From positions 124,001 to 188,000 of the forward strand of contig NZ_JAKCFB010000016.1 of the NCBI RefSeq assembly GCF_024198235.1: DNA of 64,000 nucleotides, written 5' to 3'. Below the pieces are notes generated by a model that saw only the letters and a program-made list of their open reading frames with translations, was not told where the DNA came from and made no database searches. This document shows positions 1-8,700 of this stretch, piece after piece. Positions within the stretch are counted from its first letter, which is position 1. The number at the start of each line of letters is the position of its first letter. The position numbers were made by a program, and so were the translations under genes. The DNA is from Myxococcus dinghuensis (GTDB lineage Bacteria > Myxococcota > Myxococcia > Myxococcales > Myxococcaceae).

Positions 1-361
1 CCTTCGCCGAGAACAGCGTCGTCAGCGTCAGCCCCGCCACCGCCGTGGGCAGCGCGAAGGGCAGGTCCACCAGCGACTCCACCAGCGACCGCCCGGGGAA
101 GCGGTAGCGCACCAACACCCATGCGACGAGGAGTCCGAACACGACGTTGATGAGCGCCGCCGCGAAGGACGCCAGGAAGCTGAGCCGGTACGCGGCGAGC
201 GCGCGCGGCGCCGTCACGGTGTCCCAGAACTGCGGCCAGCTCAGGGACACCGTCTTCAGCACGAGGCTCGACAGGGGGATGAGGACGAGCAACCCCACGT
301 AGGCCCAGGTGAACCCGAGCGACAGGCGGAAGCCGGGCAGGACGCGATGCGGAGAGGACAT
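1..361 (-). CDS. cysT: Sulfate ABC transporter permease CysT, 3' end cut by window edge
   Basis: Inner-membrane permease of the CysTWA sulfate/thiosulfate importer. The visible 120 residues begin MSSPHRVLPGF and contain two hydrophobic segments (about residues 14-38 and 60-85). They then show the family stretch LVESLVDLPFALPTAVAGLT, which is highly characteristic of CysT/CysU. The gene runs off the left edge, so the second half, with the EAA loop that contacts the ATPase, is not visible. The ATG lies 7 bp after the stop of the sulfate-binding protein gene, so it is the third gene of the porin-binding protein-permease operon. CysW and CysA would be expected just outside the window. Expression should follow the cysteine-leader attenuator upstream of the porin gene. 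ModB is the main alternative, but the neighbouring binding protein is of the sulfate type. Confidence 0.9.
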   Translation of the reverse strand, partial: MSSPHRVLPGFRLSLGFTWAYVGLLVLIPLSSLVLKTVSLSWPQFWDTVTAPRALAAYRLSFLASFAAALINVVFGLLVAWVLVRYRFPGRSLVESLVDLPFALPTAVAGLTLTTLFSAK

Positions 362-368
362 GCGCGCC

Positions 369-1391
369 TCAGCGGGCCTGTGGGACGTAGATGCGGTCGA
401 AGACGGCGCCGTCGTCGAAGTGGGCCGCCTGGGCCTTGCGCCAGCCGCCGAAGGCCTCGTCGATGGTGAACAGCTTCACGTCGGCGAACCGGGCGGCATG
501 CCGCTGCGCGACGGCGGCCGAGCGGGGCCGGTAGTGGTGCCGGGCCGCCAGCTCCTGGCCCTCCTCCGAGTACAGGTAGCGCAGGTACGCCTCCGCCACC
601 GCGCGCGTGCCGCGCTTGTCCACGTTGTGGTCCACCACCGCGACGGGGGGCTCGGCGAGGATGCTCTCCGACGGGACGACGATTTCGAAGCGCTCGCGCC
701 CCACCTCGTCCGTCAGCAGGAAGGCCTCGTTCTCCCATGCGATGAGCACGTCCCCCAGGCCACGCTCCGCGAACGTGGTGGTGGCGCCGCGCGCCCCGGA
801 GTCCAGCACCGGCACGTTGCGGAACAGCTTCTCCACGTAGGCCTGGGCCGTGGCCTCCGTGCCACCCGGCTTGCGCAGCGCGTGGCCCCAGGCCGCCAGG
901 TAGTTCCACCGCGCCCCACCCGACGTCTTCGGGTTGGGGGTGATGACGGAGATGCCCTCGCGCACCAGGTCATCCCAGTCGCGGATGCCCTTCGGGTTGC
1001 CCTTGCGCACCACGAATACGATGGTGGAGGTGTAGGGCGCGCTGTTCTGCTCCAGCCGCTTCTGCCAGTCCTCCGGAATCAGCTTCGCCTTGTCGTGGAG
1101 CATGTCCACGTCGTAGGCGAGCGCCAACGTCACGACGTCCGCCTCCAGGCCATCGATGACGGCCCGCGCCTGCTTGCCGGAGCCGCCGTGGGACTGCCGG
1201 ATGGAGACCTTCTTCCCCGTGGTCGCCTCCCAGTGCTTCGCGAAGGCGGTGTTGAAGTCCTCGTACAGCTCCCGCGTGGGGTCGTACGAGACGTTGAGCA
1301 ACGTGACGGGCGCGGAGGCGTCACCCGAGGACTTCGAACAGCCCGACAGCACCAGCACGACGAGCAGGGGGAACGAGACGCGGAAGGACAT
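369..1391 (-). CDS. sbp: Sulfate-binding lipoprotein (Sbp/CysP family)
   Basis: Solute-binding component that delivers sulfate or thiosulfate to the CysTWA permease. It has 340 residues, the usual family size. The start is MSFRVSF, giving a short hydrophobic signal ending in the lipobox VLSGC, so it is probably anchored as a lipoprotein. Family marks are the opening [13 protein letters not shown], the SHGGSGKQ ligand-loop motif, [10 protein letters not shown], and the [16 protein letters not shown] signature near the middle. A longer reading frame extends upstream, but the extension overlaps the porin gene and would bury the lipobox. It starts 11 bp after the porin stop and ends 7 bp before cysT, so the three are almost certainly co-transcribed. 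Confidence 0.93.
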   Translation of the reverse strand: MSFRVSFPLLVVLVLSGCSKSSGDASAPVTLLNVSYDPTRELYEDFNTAFAKHWEATTGKKVSIRQSHGGSGKQARAVIDGLEADVVTLALAYDVDMLHDKAKLIPEDWQKRLEQNSAPYTSTIVFVVRKGNPKGIRDWDDLVREGISVITPNPKTSGGARWNYLAAWGHALRKPGGTEATAQAYVEKLFRNVPVLDSGARGATTTFAERGLGDVLIAWENEAFLLTDEVGRERFEIVVPSESILAEPPVAVVDHNVDKRGTRAVAEAYLRYLYSEEGQELAARHHYRPRSAAVAQRHAARFADVKLFTIDEAFGGWRKAQAAHFDDGAVFDRIYVPQAR

Positions 1392-1402
1392 GGCGGGGCC
1401 TC

Positions 1403-2704
1403 TCACCAGCTCACCTGGAACCGGGACATGAAGACGGACTCGGGGATGCGGTCGCCCTCGACGGCGCCCCCGGCGAACGAGGTGTGGTCGTACGTGGTGG
1501 CCACGCGGATGTTGCCGTTGAGGTACCAGTTGGCGACGGCGCCCCACCCGCGCGCCTTGTGCGCCGAACGCGTCGGGTCCGCGTAGATGGGGAACGCGTC
1601 CGGGTCGACGTCGAGCCCGGCGTAGCGCGCCCCCACCTCGACGGCGCCCCACCCGCTGCCCGCGCCCCCGAAGGGGTCGGTCGGCTTCACCCCGTCGTAC
1701 GACGCGCTGCCCCCGAAGAGGACGTAGGACGCGCTGGCCTGCCACGACTCGAACCGCAGCCGCGCGTGCTGCGCGCCCAGGCTGACCTCCTGCGAGGACG
1801 ACACGTACTCGGCCATGGCCCCCAGGGGCCCCAGGTAGAGATAGCCCTGGGGCGACAAGCGGGTGTGCTCGCCGTGGGCGACCACCGTCTCCGCCACGCT
1901 CGCGCCGGTGCGGAAGATGAAGAACGTCTGCTGCCCCATGGTGCGCAGCGGCGCCTCGCCCGTGGTGGACGCGGACCCGAACTGCTGCCCGTGCGACGCC
2001 GCGACGCCCAGCCCCAGCCCCGACAGCGACTTGAGCCCCGTGGCCCGGAACGGATGGGTGAACAGGCGCGCGGCCAGGTCGAAGCTGTCATCCAGGTTCG
2101 TGTCCGCGCTGGCCCCGTCCGCCGTGCCGTTGAAGGCCCCCACCGCGTAGGTGAGCACGCCCCCGCCCAGCTCGCCGTGGACCATCAGCCCGACGTCGCG
2201 ATTGGGCACCAGGTCCGTGGGCAGCGCGCGCTCGATGAAGAGCGTGTTGATGCCGGACTGGTTGCGCTCCAGCCCCACCGGCGGACGGAACTTCCCGGCC
2301 CGGACCCGCAGCTCCTTGCGCGGGCGGTACTCCACGTACGCGTCCCACAGCGGTGGCGCGTTGGCCGCGAAGTCCAGCAGCAGGCGGAAGTCGAAGACGC
2401 TGTAGAGCGTGCCCTCCAGCAGCGGCCGCGCGCGGCGGATGAGGAAGGTGGTGGAGCCGGGGCGGTCCGCCTTGCTCTCGAAGAAGCGGCCATCCACCTG
2501 GACATAGCCCCGCAGCTTGAGCAGGAACGCCTTGTCCGCCGACGAGAGGATGAAGCCCTCGGGGGACGCCTTGACGTCCACACCGGAGGAAGACGACGGC
2601 GCCACGGGAGGAGGCGAGGTCGACTGGGCGCGCGCGAGCGGACCGGTCAGCAGCGCCGCGGCGAGCACGAGGGGAGTGAGACTGCGGCCAGCAACGACTT
2701 CCAT
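1403..2704 (-). CDS. Outer-membrane porin of the phosphate-selective porin O/P (OprO/OprP-like) family
   Basis: 433 residues with a cleavable signal peptide ending near LARAQ (about residue 27), a proline/serine-rich linker, then a beta-barrel-like sequence. [13 protein letters not shown] and the ending FMSRFQVSW are typical of this family; the last residue is aromatic (W), as expected for BAM-dependent barrels. OprP and OprO pass phosphate or polyphosphate. Here the gene leads a sulfate uptake operon, so the inferred role is an outer-membrane channel for sulfate or another oxyanion. A ribosome-binding site (GAGG) lies about 10 nt before the ATG. The gene sits 60 nt downstream of the attenuator hairpin, making it the first structural gene controlled by the poly-Cys leader. 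Confidence 0.85.
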   Translation of the reverse strand: MEVVAGRSLTPLVLAAALLTGPLARAQSTSPPPVAPSSSSGVDVKASPEGFILSSADKAFLLKLRGYVQVDGRFFESKADRPGSTTFLIRRARPLLEGTLYSVFDFRLLLDFAANAPPLWDAYVEYRPRKELRVRAGKFRPPVGLERNQSGINTLFIERALPTDLVPNRDVGLMVHGELGGGVLTYAVGAFNGTADGASADTNLDDSFDLAARLFTHPFRATGLKSLSGLGLGVAASHGQQFGSASTTGEAPLRTMGQQTFFIFRTGASVAETVVAHGEHTRLSPQGYLYLGPLGAMAEYVSSSQEVSLGAQHARLRFESWQASASYVLFGGSASYDGVKPTDPFGGAGSGWGAVEVGARYAGLDVDPDAFPIYADPTRSAHKARGWGAVANWYLNGNIRVATTYDHTSFAGGAVEGDRIPESVFMSRFQVSW

Positions 2705-2763
2705 GCGGAACCTCGGCGTCGGGAGGGTCGCGATGGAAGGGGCACGGGGGAGCCAGAAAGCCG

Positions 2764-2794
2764 AGAGCCCACTTCCTCGCGGGCAGTGGGCTCT
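2764..2794 (-). terminator. Attenuator terminator hairpin of the sulfate uptake operon
   Basis: A perfect 10-bp stem: AGAGCCCACT (transcript 5' arm, 2794-2785) pairs with AGTGGGCTCT (3' arm, 2773-2764) around an 11-nt loop. Only a weak U-rich run (CTTTCT, starting 4 nt after the stem) follows. It lies between the poly-Cys leader peptide and the porin gene, on their strand, so it fits a transcription attenuator rather than the end of an operon. The short U-tract leaves open that it acts by masking translation or with Rho. Confidence 0.75.
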
Positions 2795-2848
2795 TCAGAC
2801 CGGCTCGACCAGGGACTCTCAGGCCACTGGCGGACAGGTGCCCACCGC
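2783..2848 (-). promoter_or_regulatory. Antiterminator pairing competing with the attenuator hairpin
   Basis: In the transcript, GCGGUGGGC inside the leader coding region (complement of 2840-2848, codons 16-18, just after the Cys run) can pair over 9 bp (one G-U) with GCCCACUGC (complement of 2783-2791). That second segment is the 5' arm of the terminator. The two structures are mutually exclusive. A ribosome stalled early in the Cys run would leave the segment free and favour antitermination. A ribosome that runs to the stop codon would cover it and let the terminator form. The pairing is read from the sequence; the mechanism is inferred by analogy with classical amino-acid attenuators. Confidence 0.65.
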
Positions 2849-2893
2849 ACGTGCGCAACAGCAGCAACAGGCGATGGAGGTCCGGAGCGTCAT
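2819..2893 (-). CDS. Cysteine-rich leader peptide (regulatory, 24 aa)
   Basis: A 24-codon ORF, ATG to TGA, with five consecutive Cys codons (residues 9-13, TGT TGC TGC TGT TGC) and a sixth Cys at residue 20. It is preceded by a good ribosome-binding site (GAGGA, 4 nt before the ATG). It lies upstream of the sulfate porin/transport genes and ends 24 nt before the attenuator stem. Five Cys in a row is very unlikely by chance, and cysteine is the end product of sulfate assimilation. I therefore read it as a sensor of Cys-tRNA charging that sets read-through into the operon. Poly-Cys uORFs acting as cysteine-responsive attenuators are known in mycobacteria; I know of no described myxobacterial case. 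Confidence 0.8.
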   Translation of the reverse strand: MTLRTSIACCCCCARAVGTCPPVA

Positions 2894-2921
2894 GAAGTCC
2901 TCACACGGTGCCCCACCGTCC

Positions 2922-2938
2922 GCGCGTTGTCAACGCGC
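2922..2938. promoter_or_regulatory. Perfect dyad upstream of the Cys leader
   Basis: GCGCGTTG-T-CAACGCGC, 8-bp arms around one base. On the minus strand it contains TTGACA (2933-2928), which could serve as a -35 box for the leader transcript, although no convincing -10 follows at 17-18 bp. It could be an operator for a repressor or activator of the operon. The rest of the 2939-3063 gap holds only the short upstream region of the divergent LamG gene. Confidence 0.4.
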
Positions 2939-3063
2939 CCCCAGGAAAGCCCGACCGCCTCGCAACTTTCTGGCGACACCACCGCGTCTCGACACATCTC
3001 CAGACATCGTCACGTCATTCAAGAAAAACGAGAATAGCAAGCTCCATCTCCCCTGGAGCTTCC

Positions 3064-5658
3064 ATGCCCATCCCTCGTCGCAACCCGTGGGTCCTCCGCG
3101 CGGCCCTCCCGCTTCTCGCCCTGCTGGGGTCCACCCCTGGCGCGTTCGCCGCGGAGCGGCCGTCCCTGGTGAACACCCGCATCTCCACGCCCTTCGGCGC
3201 GAACGGACACTCGTCCACGCTCGACGGGCGCGTCTTCGTCGGCAACATCCGGGAGGACCAGGCCACGACGACGACGACCTGGCAGGCCCGGGTCTTCCGT
3301 CCGGAGGCGGTGACCTATGACGCCCAGGGCAAGCCGGGCTTCGCGGCGGCCTTCTCGCCGGGACGCACCACGCAGGTGACCAACGGCGAGAACGCGCTGG
3401 CGTTCTGTTTCGGCAACGCCGCGCAGCCCTACTTCCTCTCCGGTGGGCTCGCCATCTACCAGCCGTACCTCTTCGACTCGCAGATGTTCAACGGGCCCAA
3501 CCGCTTCCGCCGGCGCACCGTGGACCTGCGCGTGTCCCAGCCCTTCACCGCGCAGGCGGACATCTCGTCCTTCACCACCGGCCCCGTGGAGTACCTCACC
3601 ACCGTCACCGGCGCGAGCCTCCGGGGCATCGAGCCGACGATGACCTCCGACGGCCGCCTGCTCATCTTCCAGGGCGGGCCGAACAACGACGGCGCCATCG
3701 ACCACCTGGTGTACGCGTACAACGCCACGCCGTGCGCGGCCACGGGGTGGAGCACGCCGCGTCCGCTCTCCATGATGTTCAGCGACACCAACCCGGGCGT
3801 GAAGCGCTACCCCCTTTCCTGGCAGAAGCTGAAGGCGGCGACGGGTGAGCTGTTCGGCGAGACCACCTCCGGCGCGCTGGTCCGGGGCGCCTATGCCTGG
3901 GTGGACCACGAGGGCCGCAACGTCACGTACACGGGCGTCATCTACACGGACGGCGCGCGGCGCGAGGCGGTGAGCCTCATCGGGGCCGACACGAACTGGA
4001 CCGCGTACCACATCGACGGCGCCATCAACACGGACCGCAGCGACATCGCGCACCTCTTCTACTCGGGCCCCATGTGGAACTTCGAGCAGGAGCGCGCCCC
4101 GGAGCAGAACTTCCCGGCGGGCTCGAACAACGACGCGCACTACCTGCCCGTCACCAAGACGCATGACGTGCTCGCGCTCTTCGGCAGCAACACCGCGGAC
4201 TACAACGAGGTGGACATCGGCGAGCTGGTGGACCCCTTCCACGTCCTCTCCCTGCCCATGAACGAGCTGGTCACCCGCGCGGGCGCCTACGACCTGACGC
4301 GCACGCCGGACCTGTCCGGCCGCTTCTTCACCGGCACCCTCGTCGGCACCGCGTCCATCTCCGCGAGCAACGCGGTGACGCAGGCGTCCTCCGGGTCGCT
4401 GTGGGAGCCCCACGGCAAGGGCAAGGCCCTGGTGCTGCCCGGCGGCGGCGCGCTCGGCGTCACGCTCGCGGATGCCACGGGCACCCTCCCCGGCGTGGGC
4501 GCGTTCGTGCGCGGCTTCACCGTGCAGCTCGCCGTGAAGCCGGACGCCACCATCCACCAGGGCTGCACCACCGGGAACCCCTACCGCTACCTCGTCCAGA
4601 AGTCGGGCGCCCTCGACCTCATCTACGAGGTCGACGACACGGTGCAGATGTCCTTCGTCATCAACGGCCAGCGCGTGCGGCTGGGCCGCAGTCCGGCGCT
4701 GCCGGTGGGGGCATGGTCCCACCTGGCCTATACGTGGGACGGCGTCACCGGAGCGTTCGGGGAGTACGTCAACGGCGTGCCCACCGGGCGCGTGCTGCCC
4801 GTGGCCCCCGGCACCTTCCGGCTGGGCACGGGCGCGCTGGCCATCGGCGCGGGCACCCTCCTCAACACGGAGCCGTGCCCCGCCAACGGCGAGGGCTCGT
4901 TCCGGGGCGCCATCGACGAAGTGCGCTTCTTCAGCCATGCCCGCTCGGCGCGCAGCGTCTGCATGACGTCCCCTGGCGCGGACTGCCGCGGCCAGGCCAT
5001 CCAGGAGACGCCGAGCGCGGGCCAGTTCGGCATGAGCCAGCAACAACCCGCGTGCAACACCTACGCGGCCCTGGGTTCGCTGGCGTGCGCTTCCGCCATG
5101 CACCGTGTCTGCGCGCAACGGGGCGCGAGCGACGCGCTCGCCACCAGCACCAACACGTGGCAGACCATCCAACAGCTCATCGGTAACCGGCCGCCCATCT
5201 CGCTGCTCGGTGCGCTCGCCGCGGCCACCTCCACCGACGTCAGCGTCGCCTGCGGCCCCATCCAGCACGAGAGCCTGGGCGTCACCTTCGAGGAGCTGAC
5301 CCGCTTCCACGCCGGCTGTGTCGACGAGCGTGTCTCGCAGGGCTTCGACTGCCAGGCCGCCGTCCACCGCTTCTGCAACAGCCTGGGCTGGACGACGGGG
5401 CAGTTGTTCGAGATGACGTCTCGGCCCTGGGCCGGTTGTTTCAACGCGGGGCTCATCCAGGACGTGCCCAAGGACCAGCTCGGTCCCGCGTCGAACTCGG
5501 GCGCGTTCGGCGCCACGGACTCCAAGCTCGAGGTCAGCCGGTGGTGCCAGGCGCGAGGCTACGGCGCGGGCGTCGTGCAGGAGCTGGGCGCGGGCACCCT
5601 CGCCAACGTCCACTGCTTCCAGCCCGCCGTCACCGTGCCCTGGAAGCTCAATCCTTGA
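3064..5658 (+). CDS. Secreted LamG-like (concanavalin A-fold) protein with Cys-rich C-terminal repeats
   Basis: 864 residues starting MPIPRRN with a signal peptide ending near AFAAE (about residue 30). GGAG, 6 nt upstream, supports this start over longer in-frame extensions. Residues about 60-450 look like a beta-propeller or wide beta-sandwich with no recognised catalytic motif. Residues about 470-635 match a LamG/pentraxin-type domain: GAFVRGFTVQLAV, GAWSHLAYTWDG, FRGAIDEVRFFSHARS. The last 200 residues contain three degenerate Cys-containing modules (CASAMHRVCAQRG, CQAAVHRFCNSLG, VSRWCQARGYG), each followed by a further Cys. The likely role is an extracellular or surface carbohydrate- or protein-binding protein. 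The gene is divergent from the sulfate operon and stands alone. Function beyond secretion and probable binding is unknown. Confidence 0.75.
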   Translation: MPIPRRNPWVLRAALPLLALLGSTPGAFAAERPSLVNTRISTPFGANGHSSTLDGRVFVGNIREDQATTTTTWQARVFRPEAVTYDAQGKPGFAAAFSPGRTTQVTNGENALAFCFGNAAQPYFLSGGLAIYQPYLFDSQMFNGPNRFRRRTVDLRVSQPFTAQADISSFTTGPVEYLTTVTGASLRGIEPTMTSDGRLLIFQGGPNNDGAIDHLVYAYNATPCAATGWSTPRPLSMMFSDTNPGVKRYPLSWQKLKAATGELFGETTSGALVRGAYAWVDHEGRNVTYTGVIYTDGARREAVSLIGADTNWTAYHIDGAINTDRSDIAHLFYSGPMWNFEQERAPEQNFPAGSNNDAHYLPVTKTHDVLALFGSNTADYNEVDIGELVDPFHVLSLPMNELVTRAGAYDLTRTPDLSGRFFTGTLVGTASISASNAVTQASSGSLWEPHGKGKALVLPGGGALGVTLADATGTLPGVGAFVRGFTVQLAVKPDATIHQGCTTGNPYRYLVQKSGALDLIYEVDDTVQMSFVINGQRVRLGRSPALPVGAWSHLAYTWDGVTGAFGEYVNGVPTGRVLPVAPGTFRLGTGALAIGAGTLLNTEPCPANGEGSFRGAIDEVRFFSHARSARSVCMTSPGADCRGQAIQETPSAGQFGMSQQQPACNTYAALGSLACASAMHRVCAQRGASDALATSTNTWQTIQQLIGNRPPISLLGALAAATSTDVSVACGPIQHESLGVTFEELTRFHAGCVDERVSQGFDCQAAVHRFCNSLGWTTGQLFEMTSRPWAGCFNAGLIQDVPKDQLGPASNSGAFGATDSKLEVSRWCQARGYGAGVVQELGAGTLANVHCFQPAVTVPWKLNP

Positions 5659-5748
5659 AGCGATGAGGAACCGAGGAGGCTCGGGCGTCGTCAGCCCTCG
5701 TGAGCACGCCCGTCCCTGGGGCGCGCCATGCTAGCCTGAGCCCCTCCC

Positions 5749-8700
5749 ATGAACTTTCGTTTCCAATGCTGGGTGCAGCGTCATGCCAGCGGACGCGTGA
5801 CGCTGGCGCCGCTGTCGCATCCGCTGCTCGCGGTTCACGCGGACACCCTCGAGAAGGCCATCGAGGAGCTGACGCTCGCGCTCGACGACCAGCTCACCCG
5901 CGTCCACCCGCGTAGGATTCCGTCGTTCATCGCTCCCACCGGAGGCGTGCTCCACACGCTGGAGGTCCCGGCGCTCCCCGTCTGGGGCGCGAAGGAGAAC
6001 ACGCAGGCGCCGCTGACGTTCACCACCGTCGTCGCGCCCGCGCACCAGTCGTATCTCGGACTGCACGCGCCCCGGCTCCACACGCACCTGTGGTTCGAAG
6101 CCAAGACGGTGCCGGACGACGCGGCGCAGCGGCTGGGAGAGCAGTTGGAGGGACTGCCCGACGCCCGGTTGCTCGCCCTCCGCTCGGATGGCCCGGAGGA
6201 GCTGGTCGAGGTGGAGGTGAAGGCCCGCCCATCGCTCCTGTCGACCCTGACGCCCCGGCAGCTCCACCTGGACATCCGCCCGCCACCGCGCCCCCCCGAC
6301 GCCCCGGACGAGGAGAAGCCGAAGGGCCCCTCCCGTGGCGACGAGGACGACGAGGACGCGCTCGACGAGGACACCTGGGAGCCTCGCCGCCGCCGCGCCC
6401 GCCGCGAGCCCGGAGCCAGGCCCGACAAGCCGCCCCCCACGCCGACCCTGAACACCCTCGGCGTGCCCTGGCACACGCTGGCGCAAGAGGGGCAGTTGGA
6501 CCCGGCCTACGAGCAGGACCGGCTGGTGGCGCTCCTCCGCGCCCGCGTCGCCGCGAAGGACGCGGAGGCCATCGTCCTGGTGGGCCCGTCGGGCGTGGGA
6601 AAGACGGCGCTCCTCCACGCGCTGGCGGAGGTGCTGCGCGGACCGTCCGCGACGCCGGACGAGAAGCTGCGCCCCTTCTTCTTCGTCGACGGCAGCCGCC
6701 TCATCGCCGGAGAGGGAGGCTGGGGAGACTGGCAGCAGCAGGTGCTCCGGAGCTTCCGCGAGGCGACGGAGGCCCACGCCATCCTGTCCCTGGGCCACGC
6801 GGTGGAGCTGCTCGACGCGGGCAAGAGCGCGCACAGCGACCAGAACGTCGCGCAGCTCCTGCTGCCCATCCTCGTCACCCGCGAGGTGTCCGTGGTGGCG
6901 GAGGCCACCGCCGAGGAGTGGGCCCAGGTGGAGCGGCGCAACGCCAGCTTCGCCCGCCTGTTCTCCGTGGTGCGCGTGGAGGAGCCGCCGGTGGAGACGC
7001 TCGCGCGCATCCTCACGCGTGTCGCGGCGGACCTCACGGTGTCACCGCCCCTCGAGCTCCTCCCGGGCGCGCTGGACGAGGTGCGCTTCCTGTGCCGGCG
7101 CTTCCTCCCGTACGGGGCCCAGGTGGGCAACGCGGTGGCCTTCCTGCGGCGGCTCCTGGCCGCCTGCGCCCACGCCTCGCAGTCGCGCGTCTCCAAGCTG
7201 GATGCGCTGCGGCAGTTCGCCTCCGAGTCGGGCATCCCGGAGGCGCTCCTGCGCGAGGACATGCCGCTGGACGCCGGGAGCGTGCGGGACTTCCTCTCCA
7301 CGCGCGTGCTGGGCCAGCAGGCCGCCGTGGAGCGCGTCACCTCCGTCGTCTCCATCCTCAAGGCGGGCCTGGCGGACACGAAGCGCCCGCTGGGCGTGCT
7401 GTTGTTCGTCGGCCCCACCGGCGTGGGCAAGACGGAGCTGTCCAAGGCGCTGGCGGAGCTCCTGTTCGGCTCGCGCGAGCGCATGGTCCGCCTGGACATG
7501 GGCGAGTACGCCGGGCCGGACGCGCTCCTGCGCCTCCTGGGCGACGGAGAGAAGCCCGGACACCTGTCCGCCGCGGTCCGCCGCCAGCCCTTCTGCGTGG
7601 TGCTGCTGGACGAGGTGGAGAAGGCCCACCCGGTGGTGCACGACGCGCTGCTGGGCGTGCTCGGGGAAGGCCGGCTCACCGACGCGTCGGGGCGCTTCAC
7701 GGACTTCCGCAACGCGGTGCTGGTGCTCACCAGCAACCTGGGCGCGGACACGTGGCGCGCGCGCGTGGGCTTCGACGCGCGGGACGGCGTCGCCGACGCG
7801 GGGGCCCTGCGCTCGCACTACCTGGCGGAGGTGCAGCGCTTCTTCCGGCCGGAGCTGTTCAACCGGCTCGACGACACCATCGTCTTCTCGTCGCTCTCGT
7901 CGGAGCTCCTGCGCAAGCTGGTGGTGCGGGAGGTGGACGCGGTGTGCCGCCGTCCGGGGCTGGCGCGCTACGACGCGCGGCTCGAGGTGACGGAGTCCGC
8001 CCTGGACTGGCTCGCGGCCCGGGGGTTCGATCCGCGCTACGGAGCGCGGCCCCTCAAGCGCGCCCTGGAGCGCGAGCTGGTCGTCCCCGTGGCGGAGTGG
8101 CTCGCGGCGCATCCCCGCAGCGGCCCCATGATGCTGAGCGCCGAGGCCGGGCCGGCCGGGCTCGCCCTGCGCGCGGAGGCGGTGGGCGGCGCGGCCGAGG
8201 GCGTGGGACGACAGGCCATCGAGAAGGTGCTGGAGGACGCCGCGACCCTGCGCGCGGAGGTGCAGCGCTGGAGCCGCAGCACGCCCATGATGGAGCTGCG
8301 CCGCGCGCTGTCCGTGTTCGACAAGATGTCCCGCCACCCGGCGTACTGGGAGGAGCGCGCGCTCGCCGAGGAGTCCGCCCGCAAGTCCAGCGACGCGCGC
8401 GAGCTGGACAAGGTCTTCCGCGAGTGCGCCCAGCAGACGGAGGCCATCGAGGACCTGTTGTTCGAGGCGCACATGTCCCGCTCGGTGGAGCAGGCGGAGT
8501 CGCTGGAGCGCGACGTGGAGCGGCTCCGGCAGACGTTCCTCCCCTTGAGGGAGCGGCTCTACGCGAACCTCTTCCCGCACTCACGCGGCGCCACGCTCGT
8601 CCTCGTCCCGGGACGCGGCGCCTGGGCGCGGCTGTGCATCCTGGCCACCAGCTACGAGCGCTGGTGCGGCGCCCACGGCCTCTCCTTCCAGCGCGCCGTG

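Noticed and set aside
3019..5613. Long minus-strand frame (about 864 codons) opposite the LamG gene
   Set aside because: Translation is Arg/Gly/Ala-rich with no motif; it is the antisense shadow of a gene with a signal peptide and recognised domains.
5749..5900. HicB-like N-terminus taken as part of a toxin-antitoxin system
   Set aside because: No HicA-like toxin gene is present, and the similarity is only at the level of predicted secondary structure.
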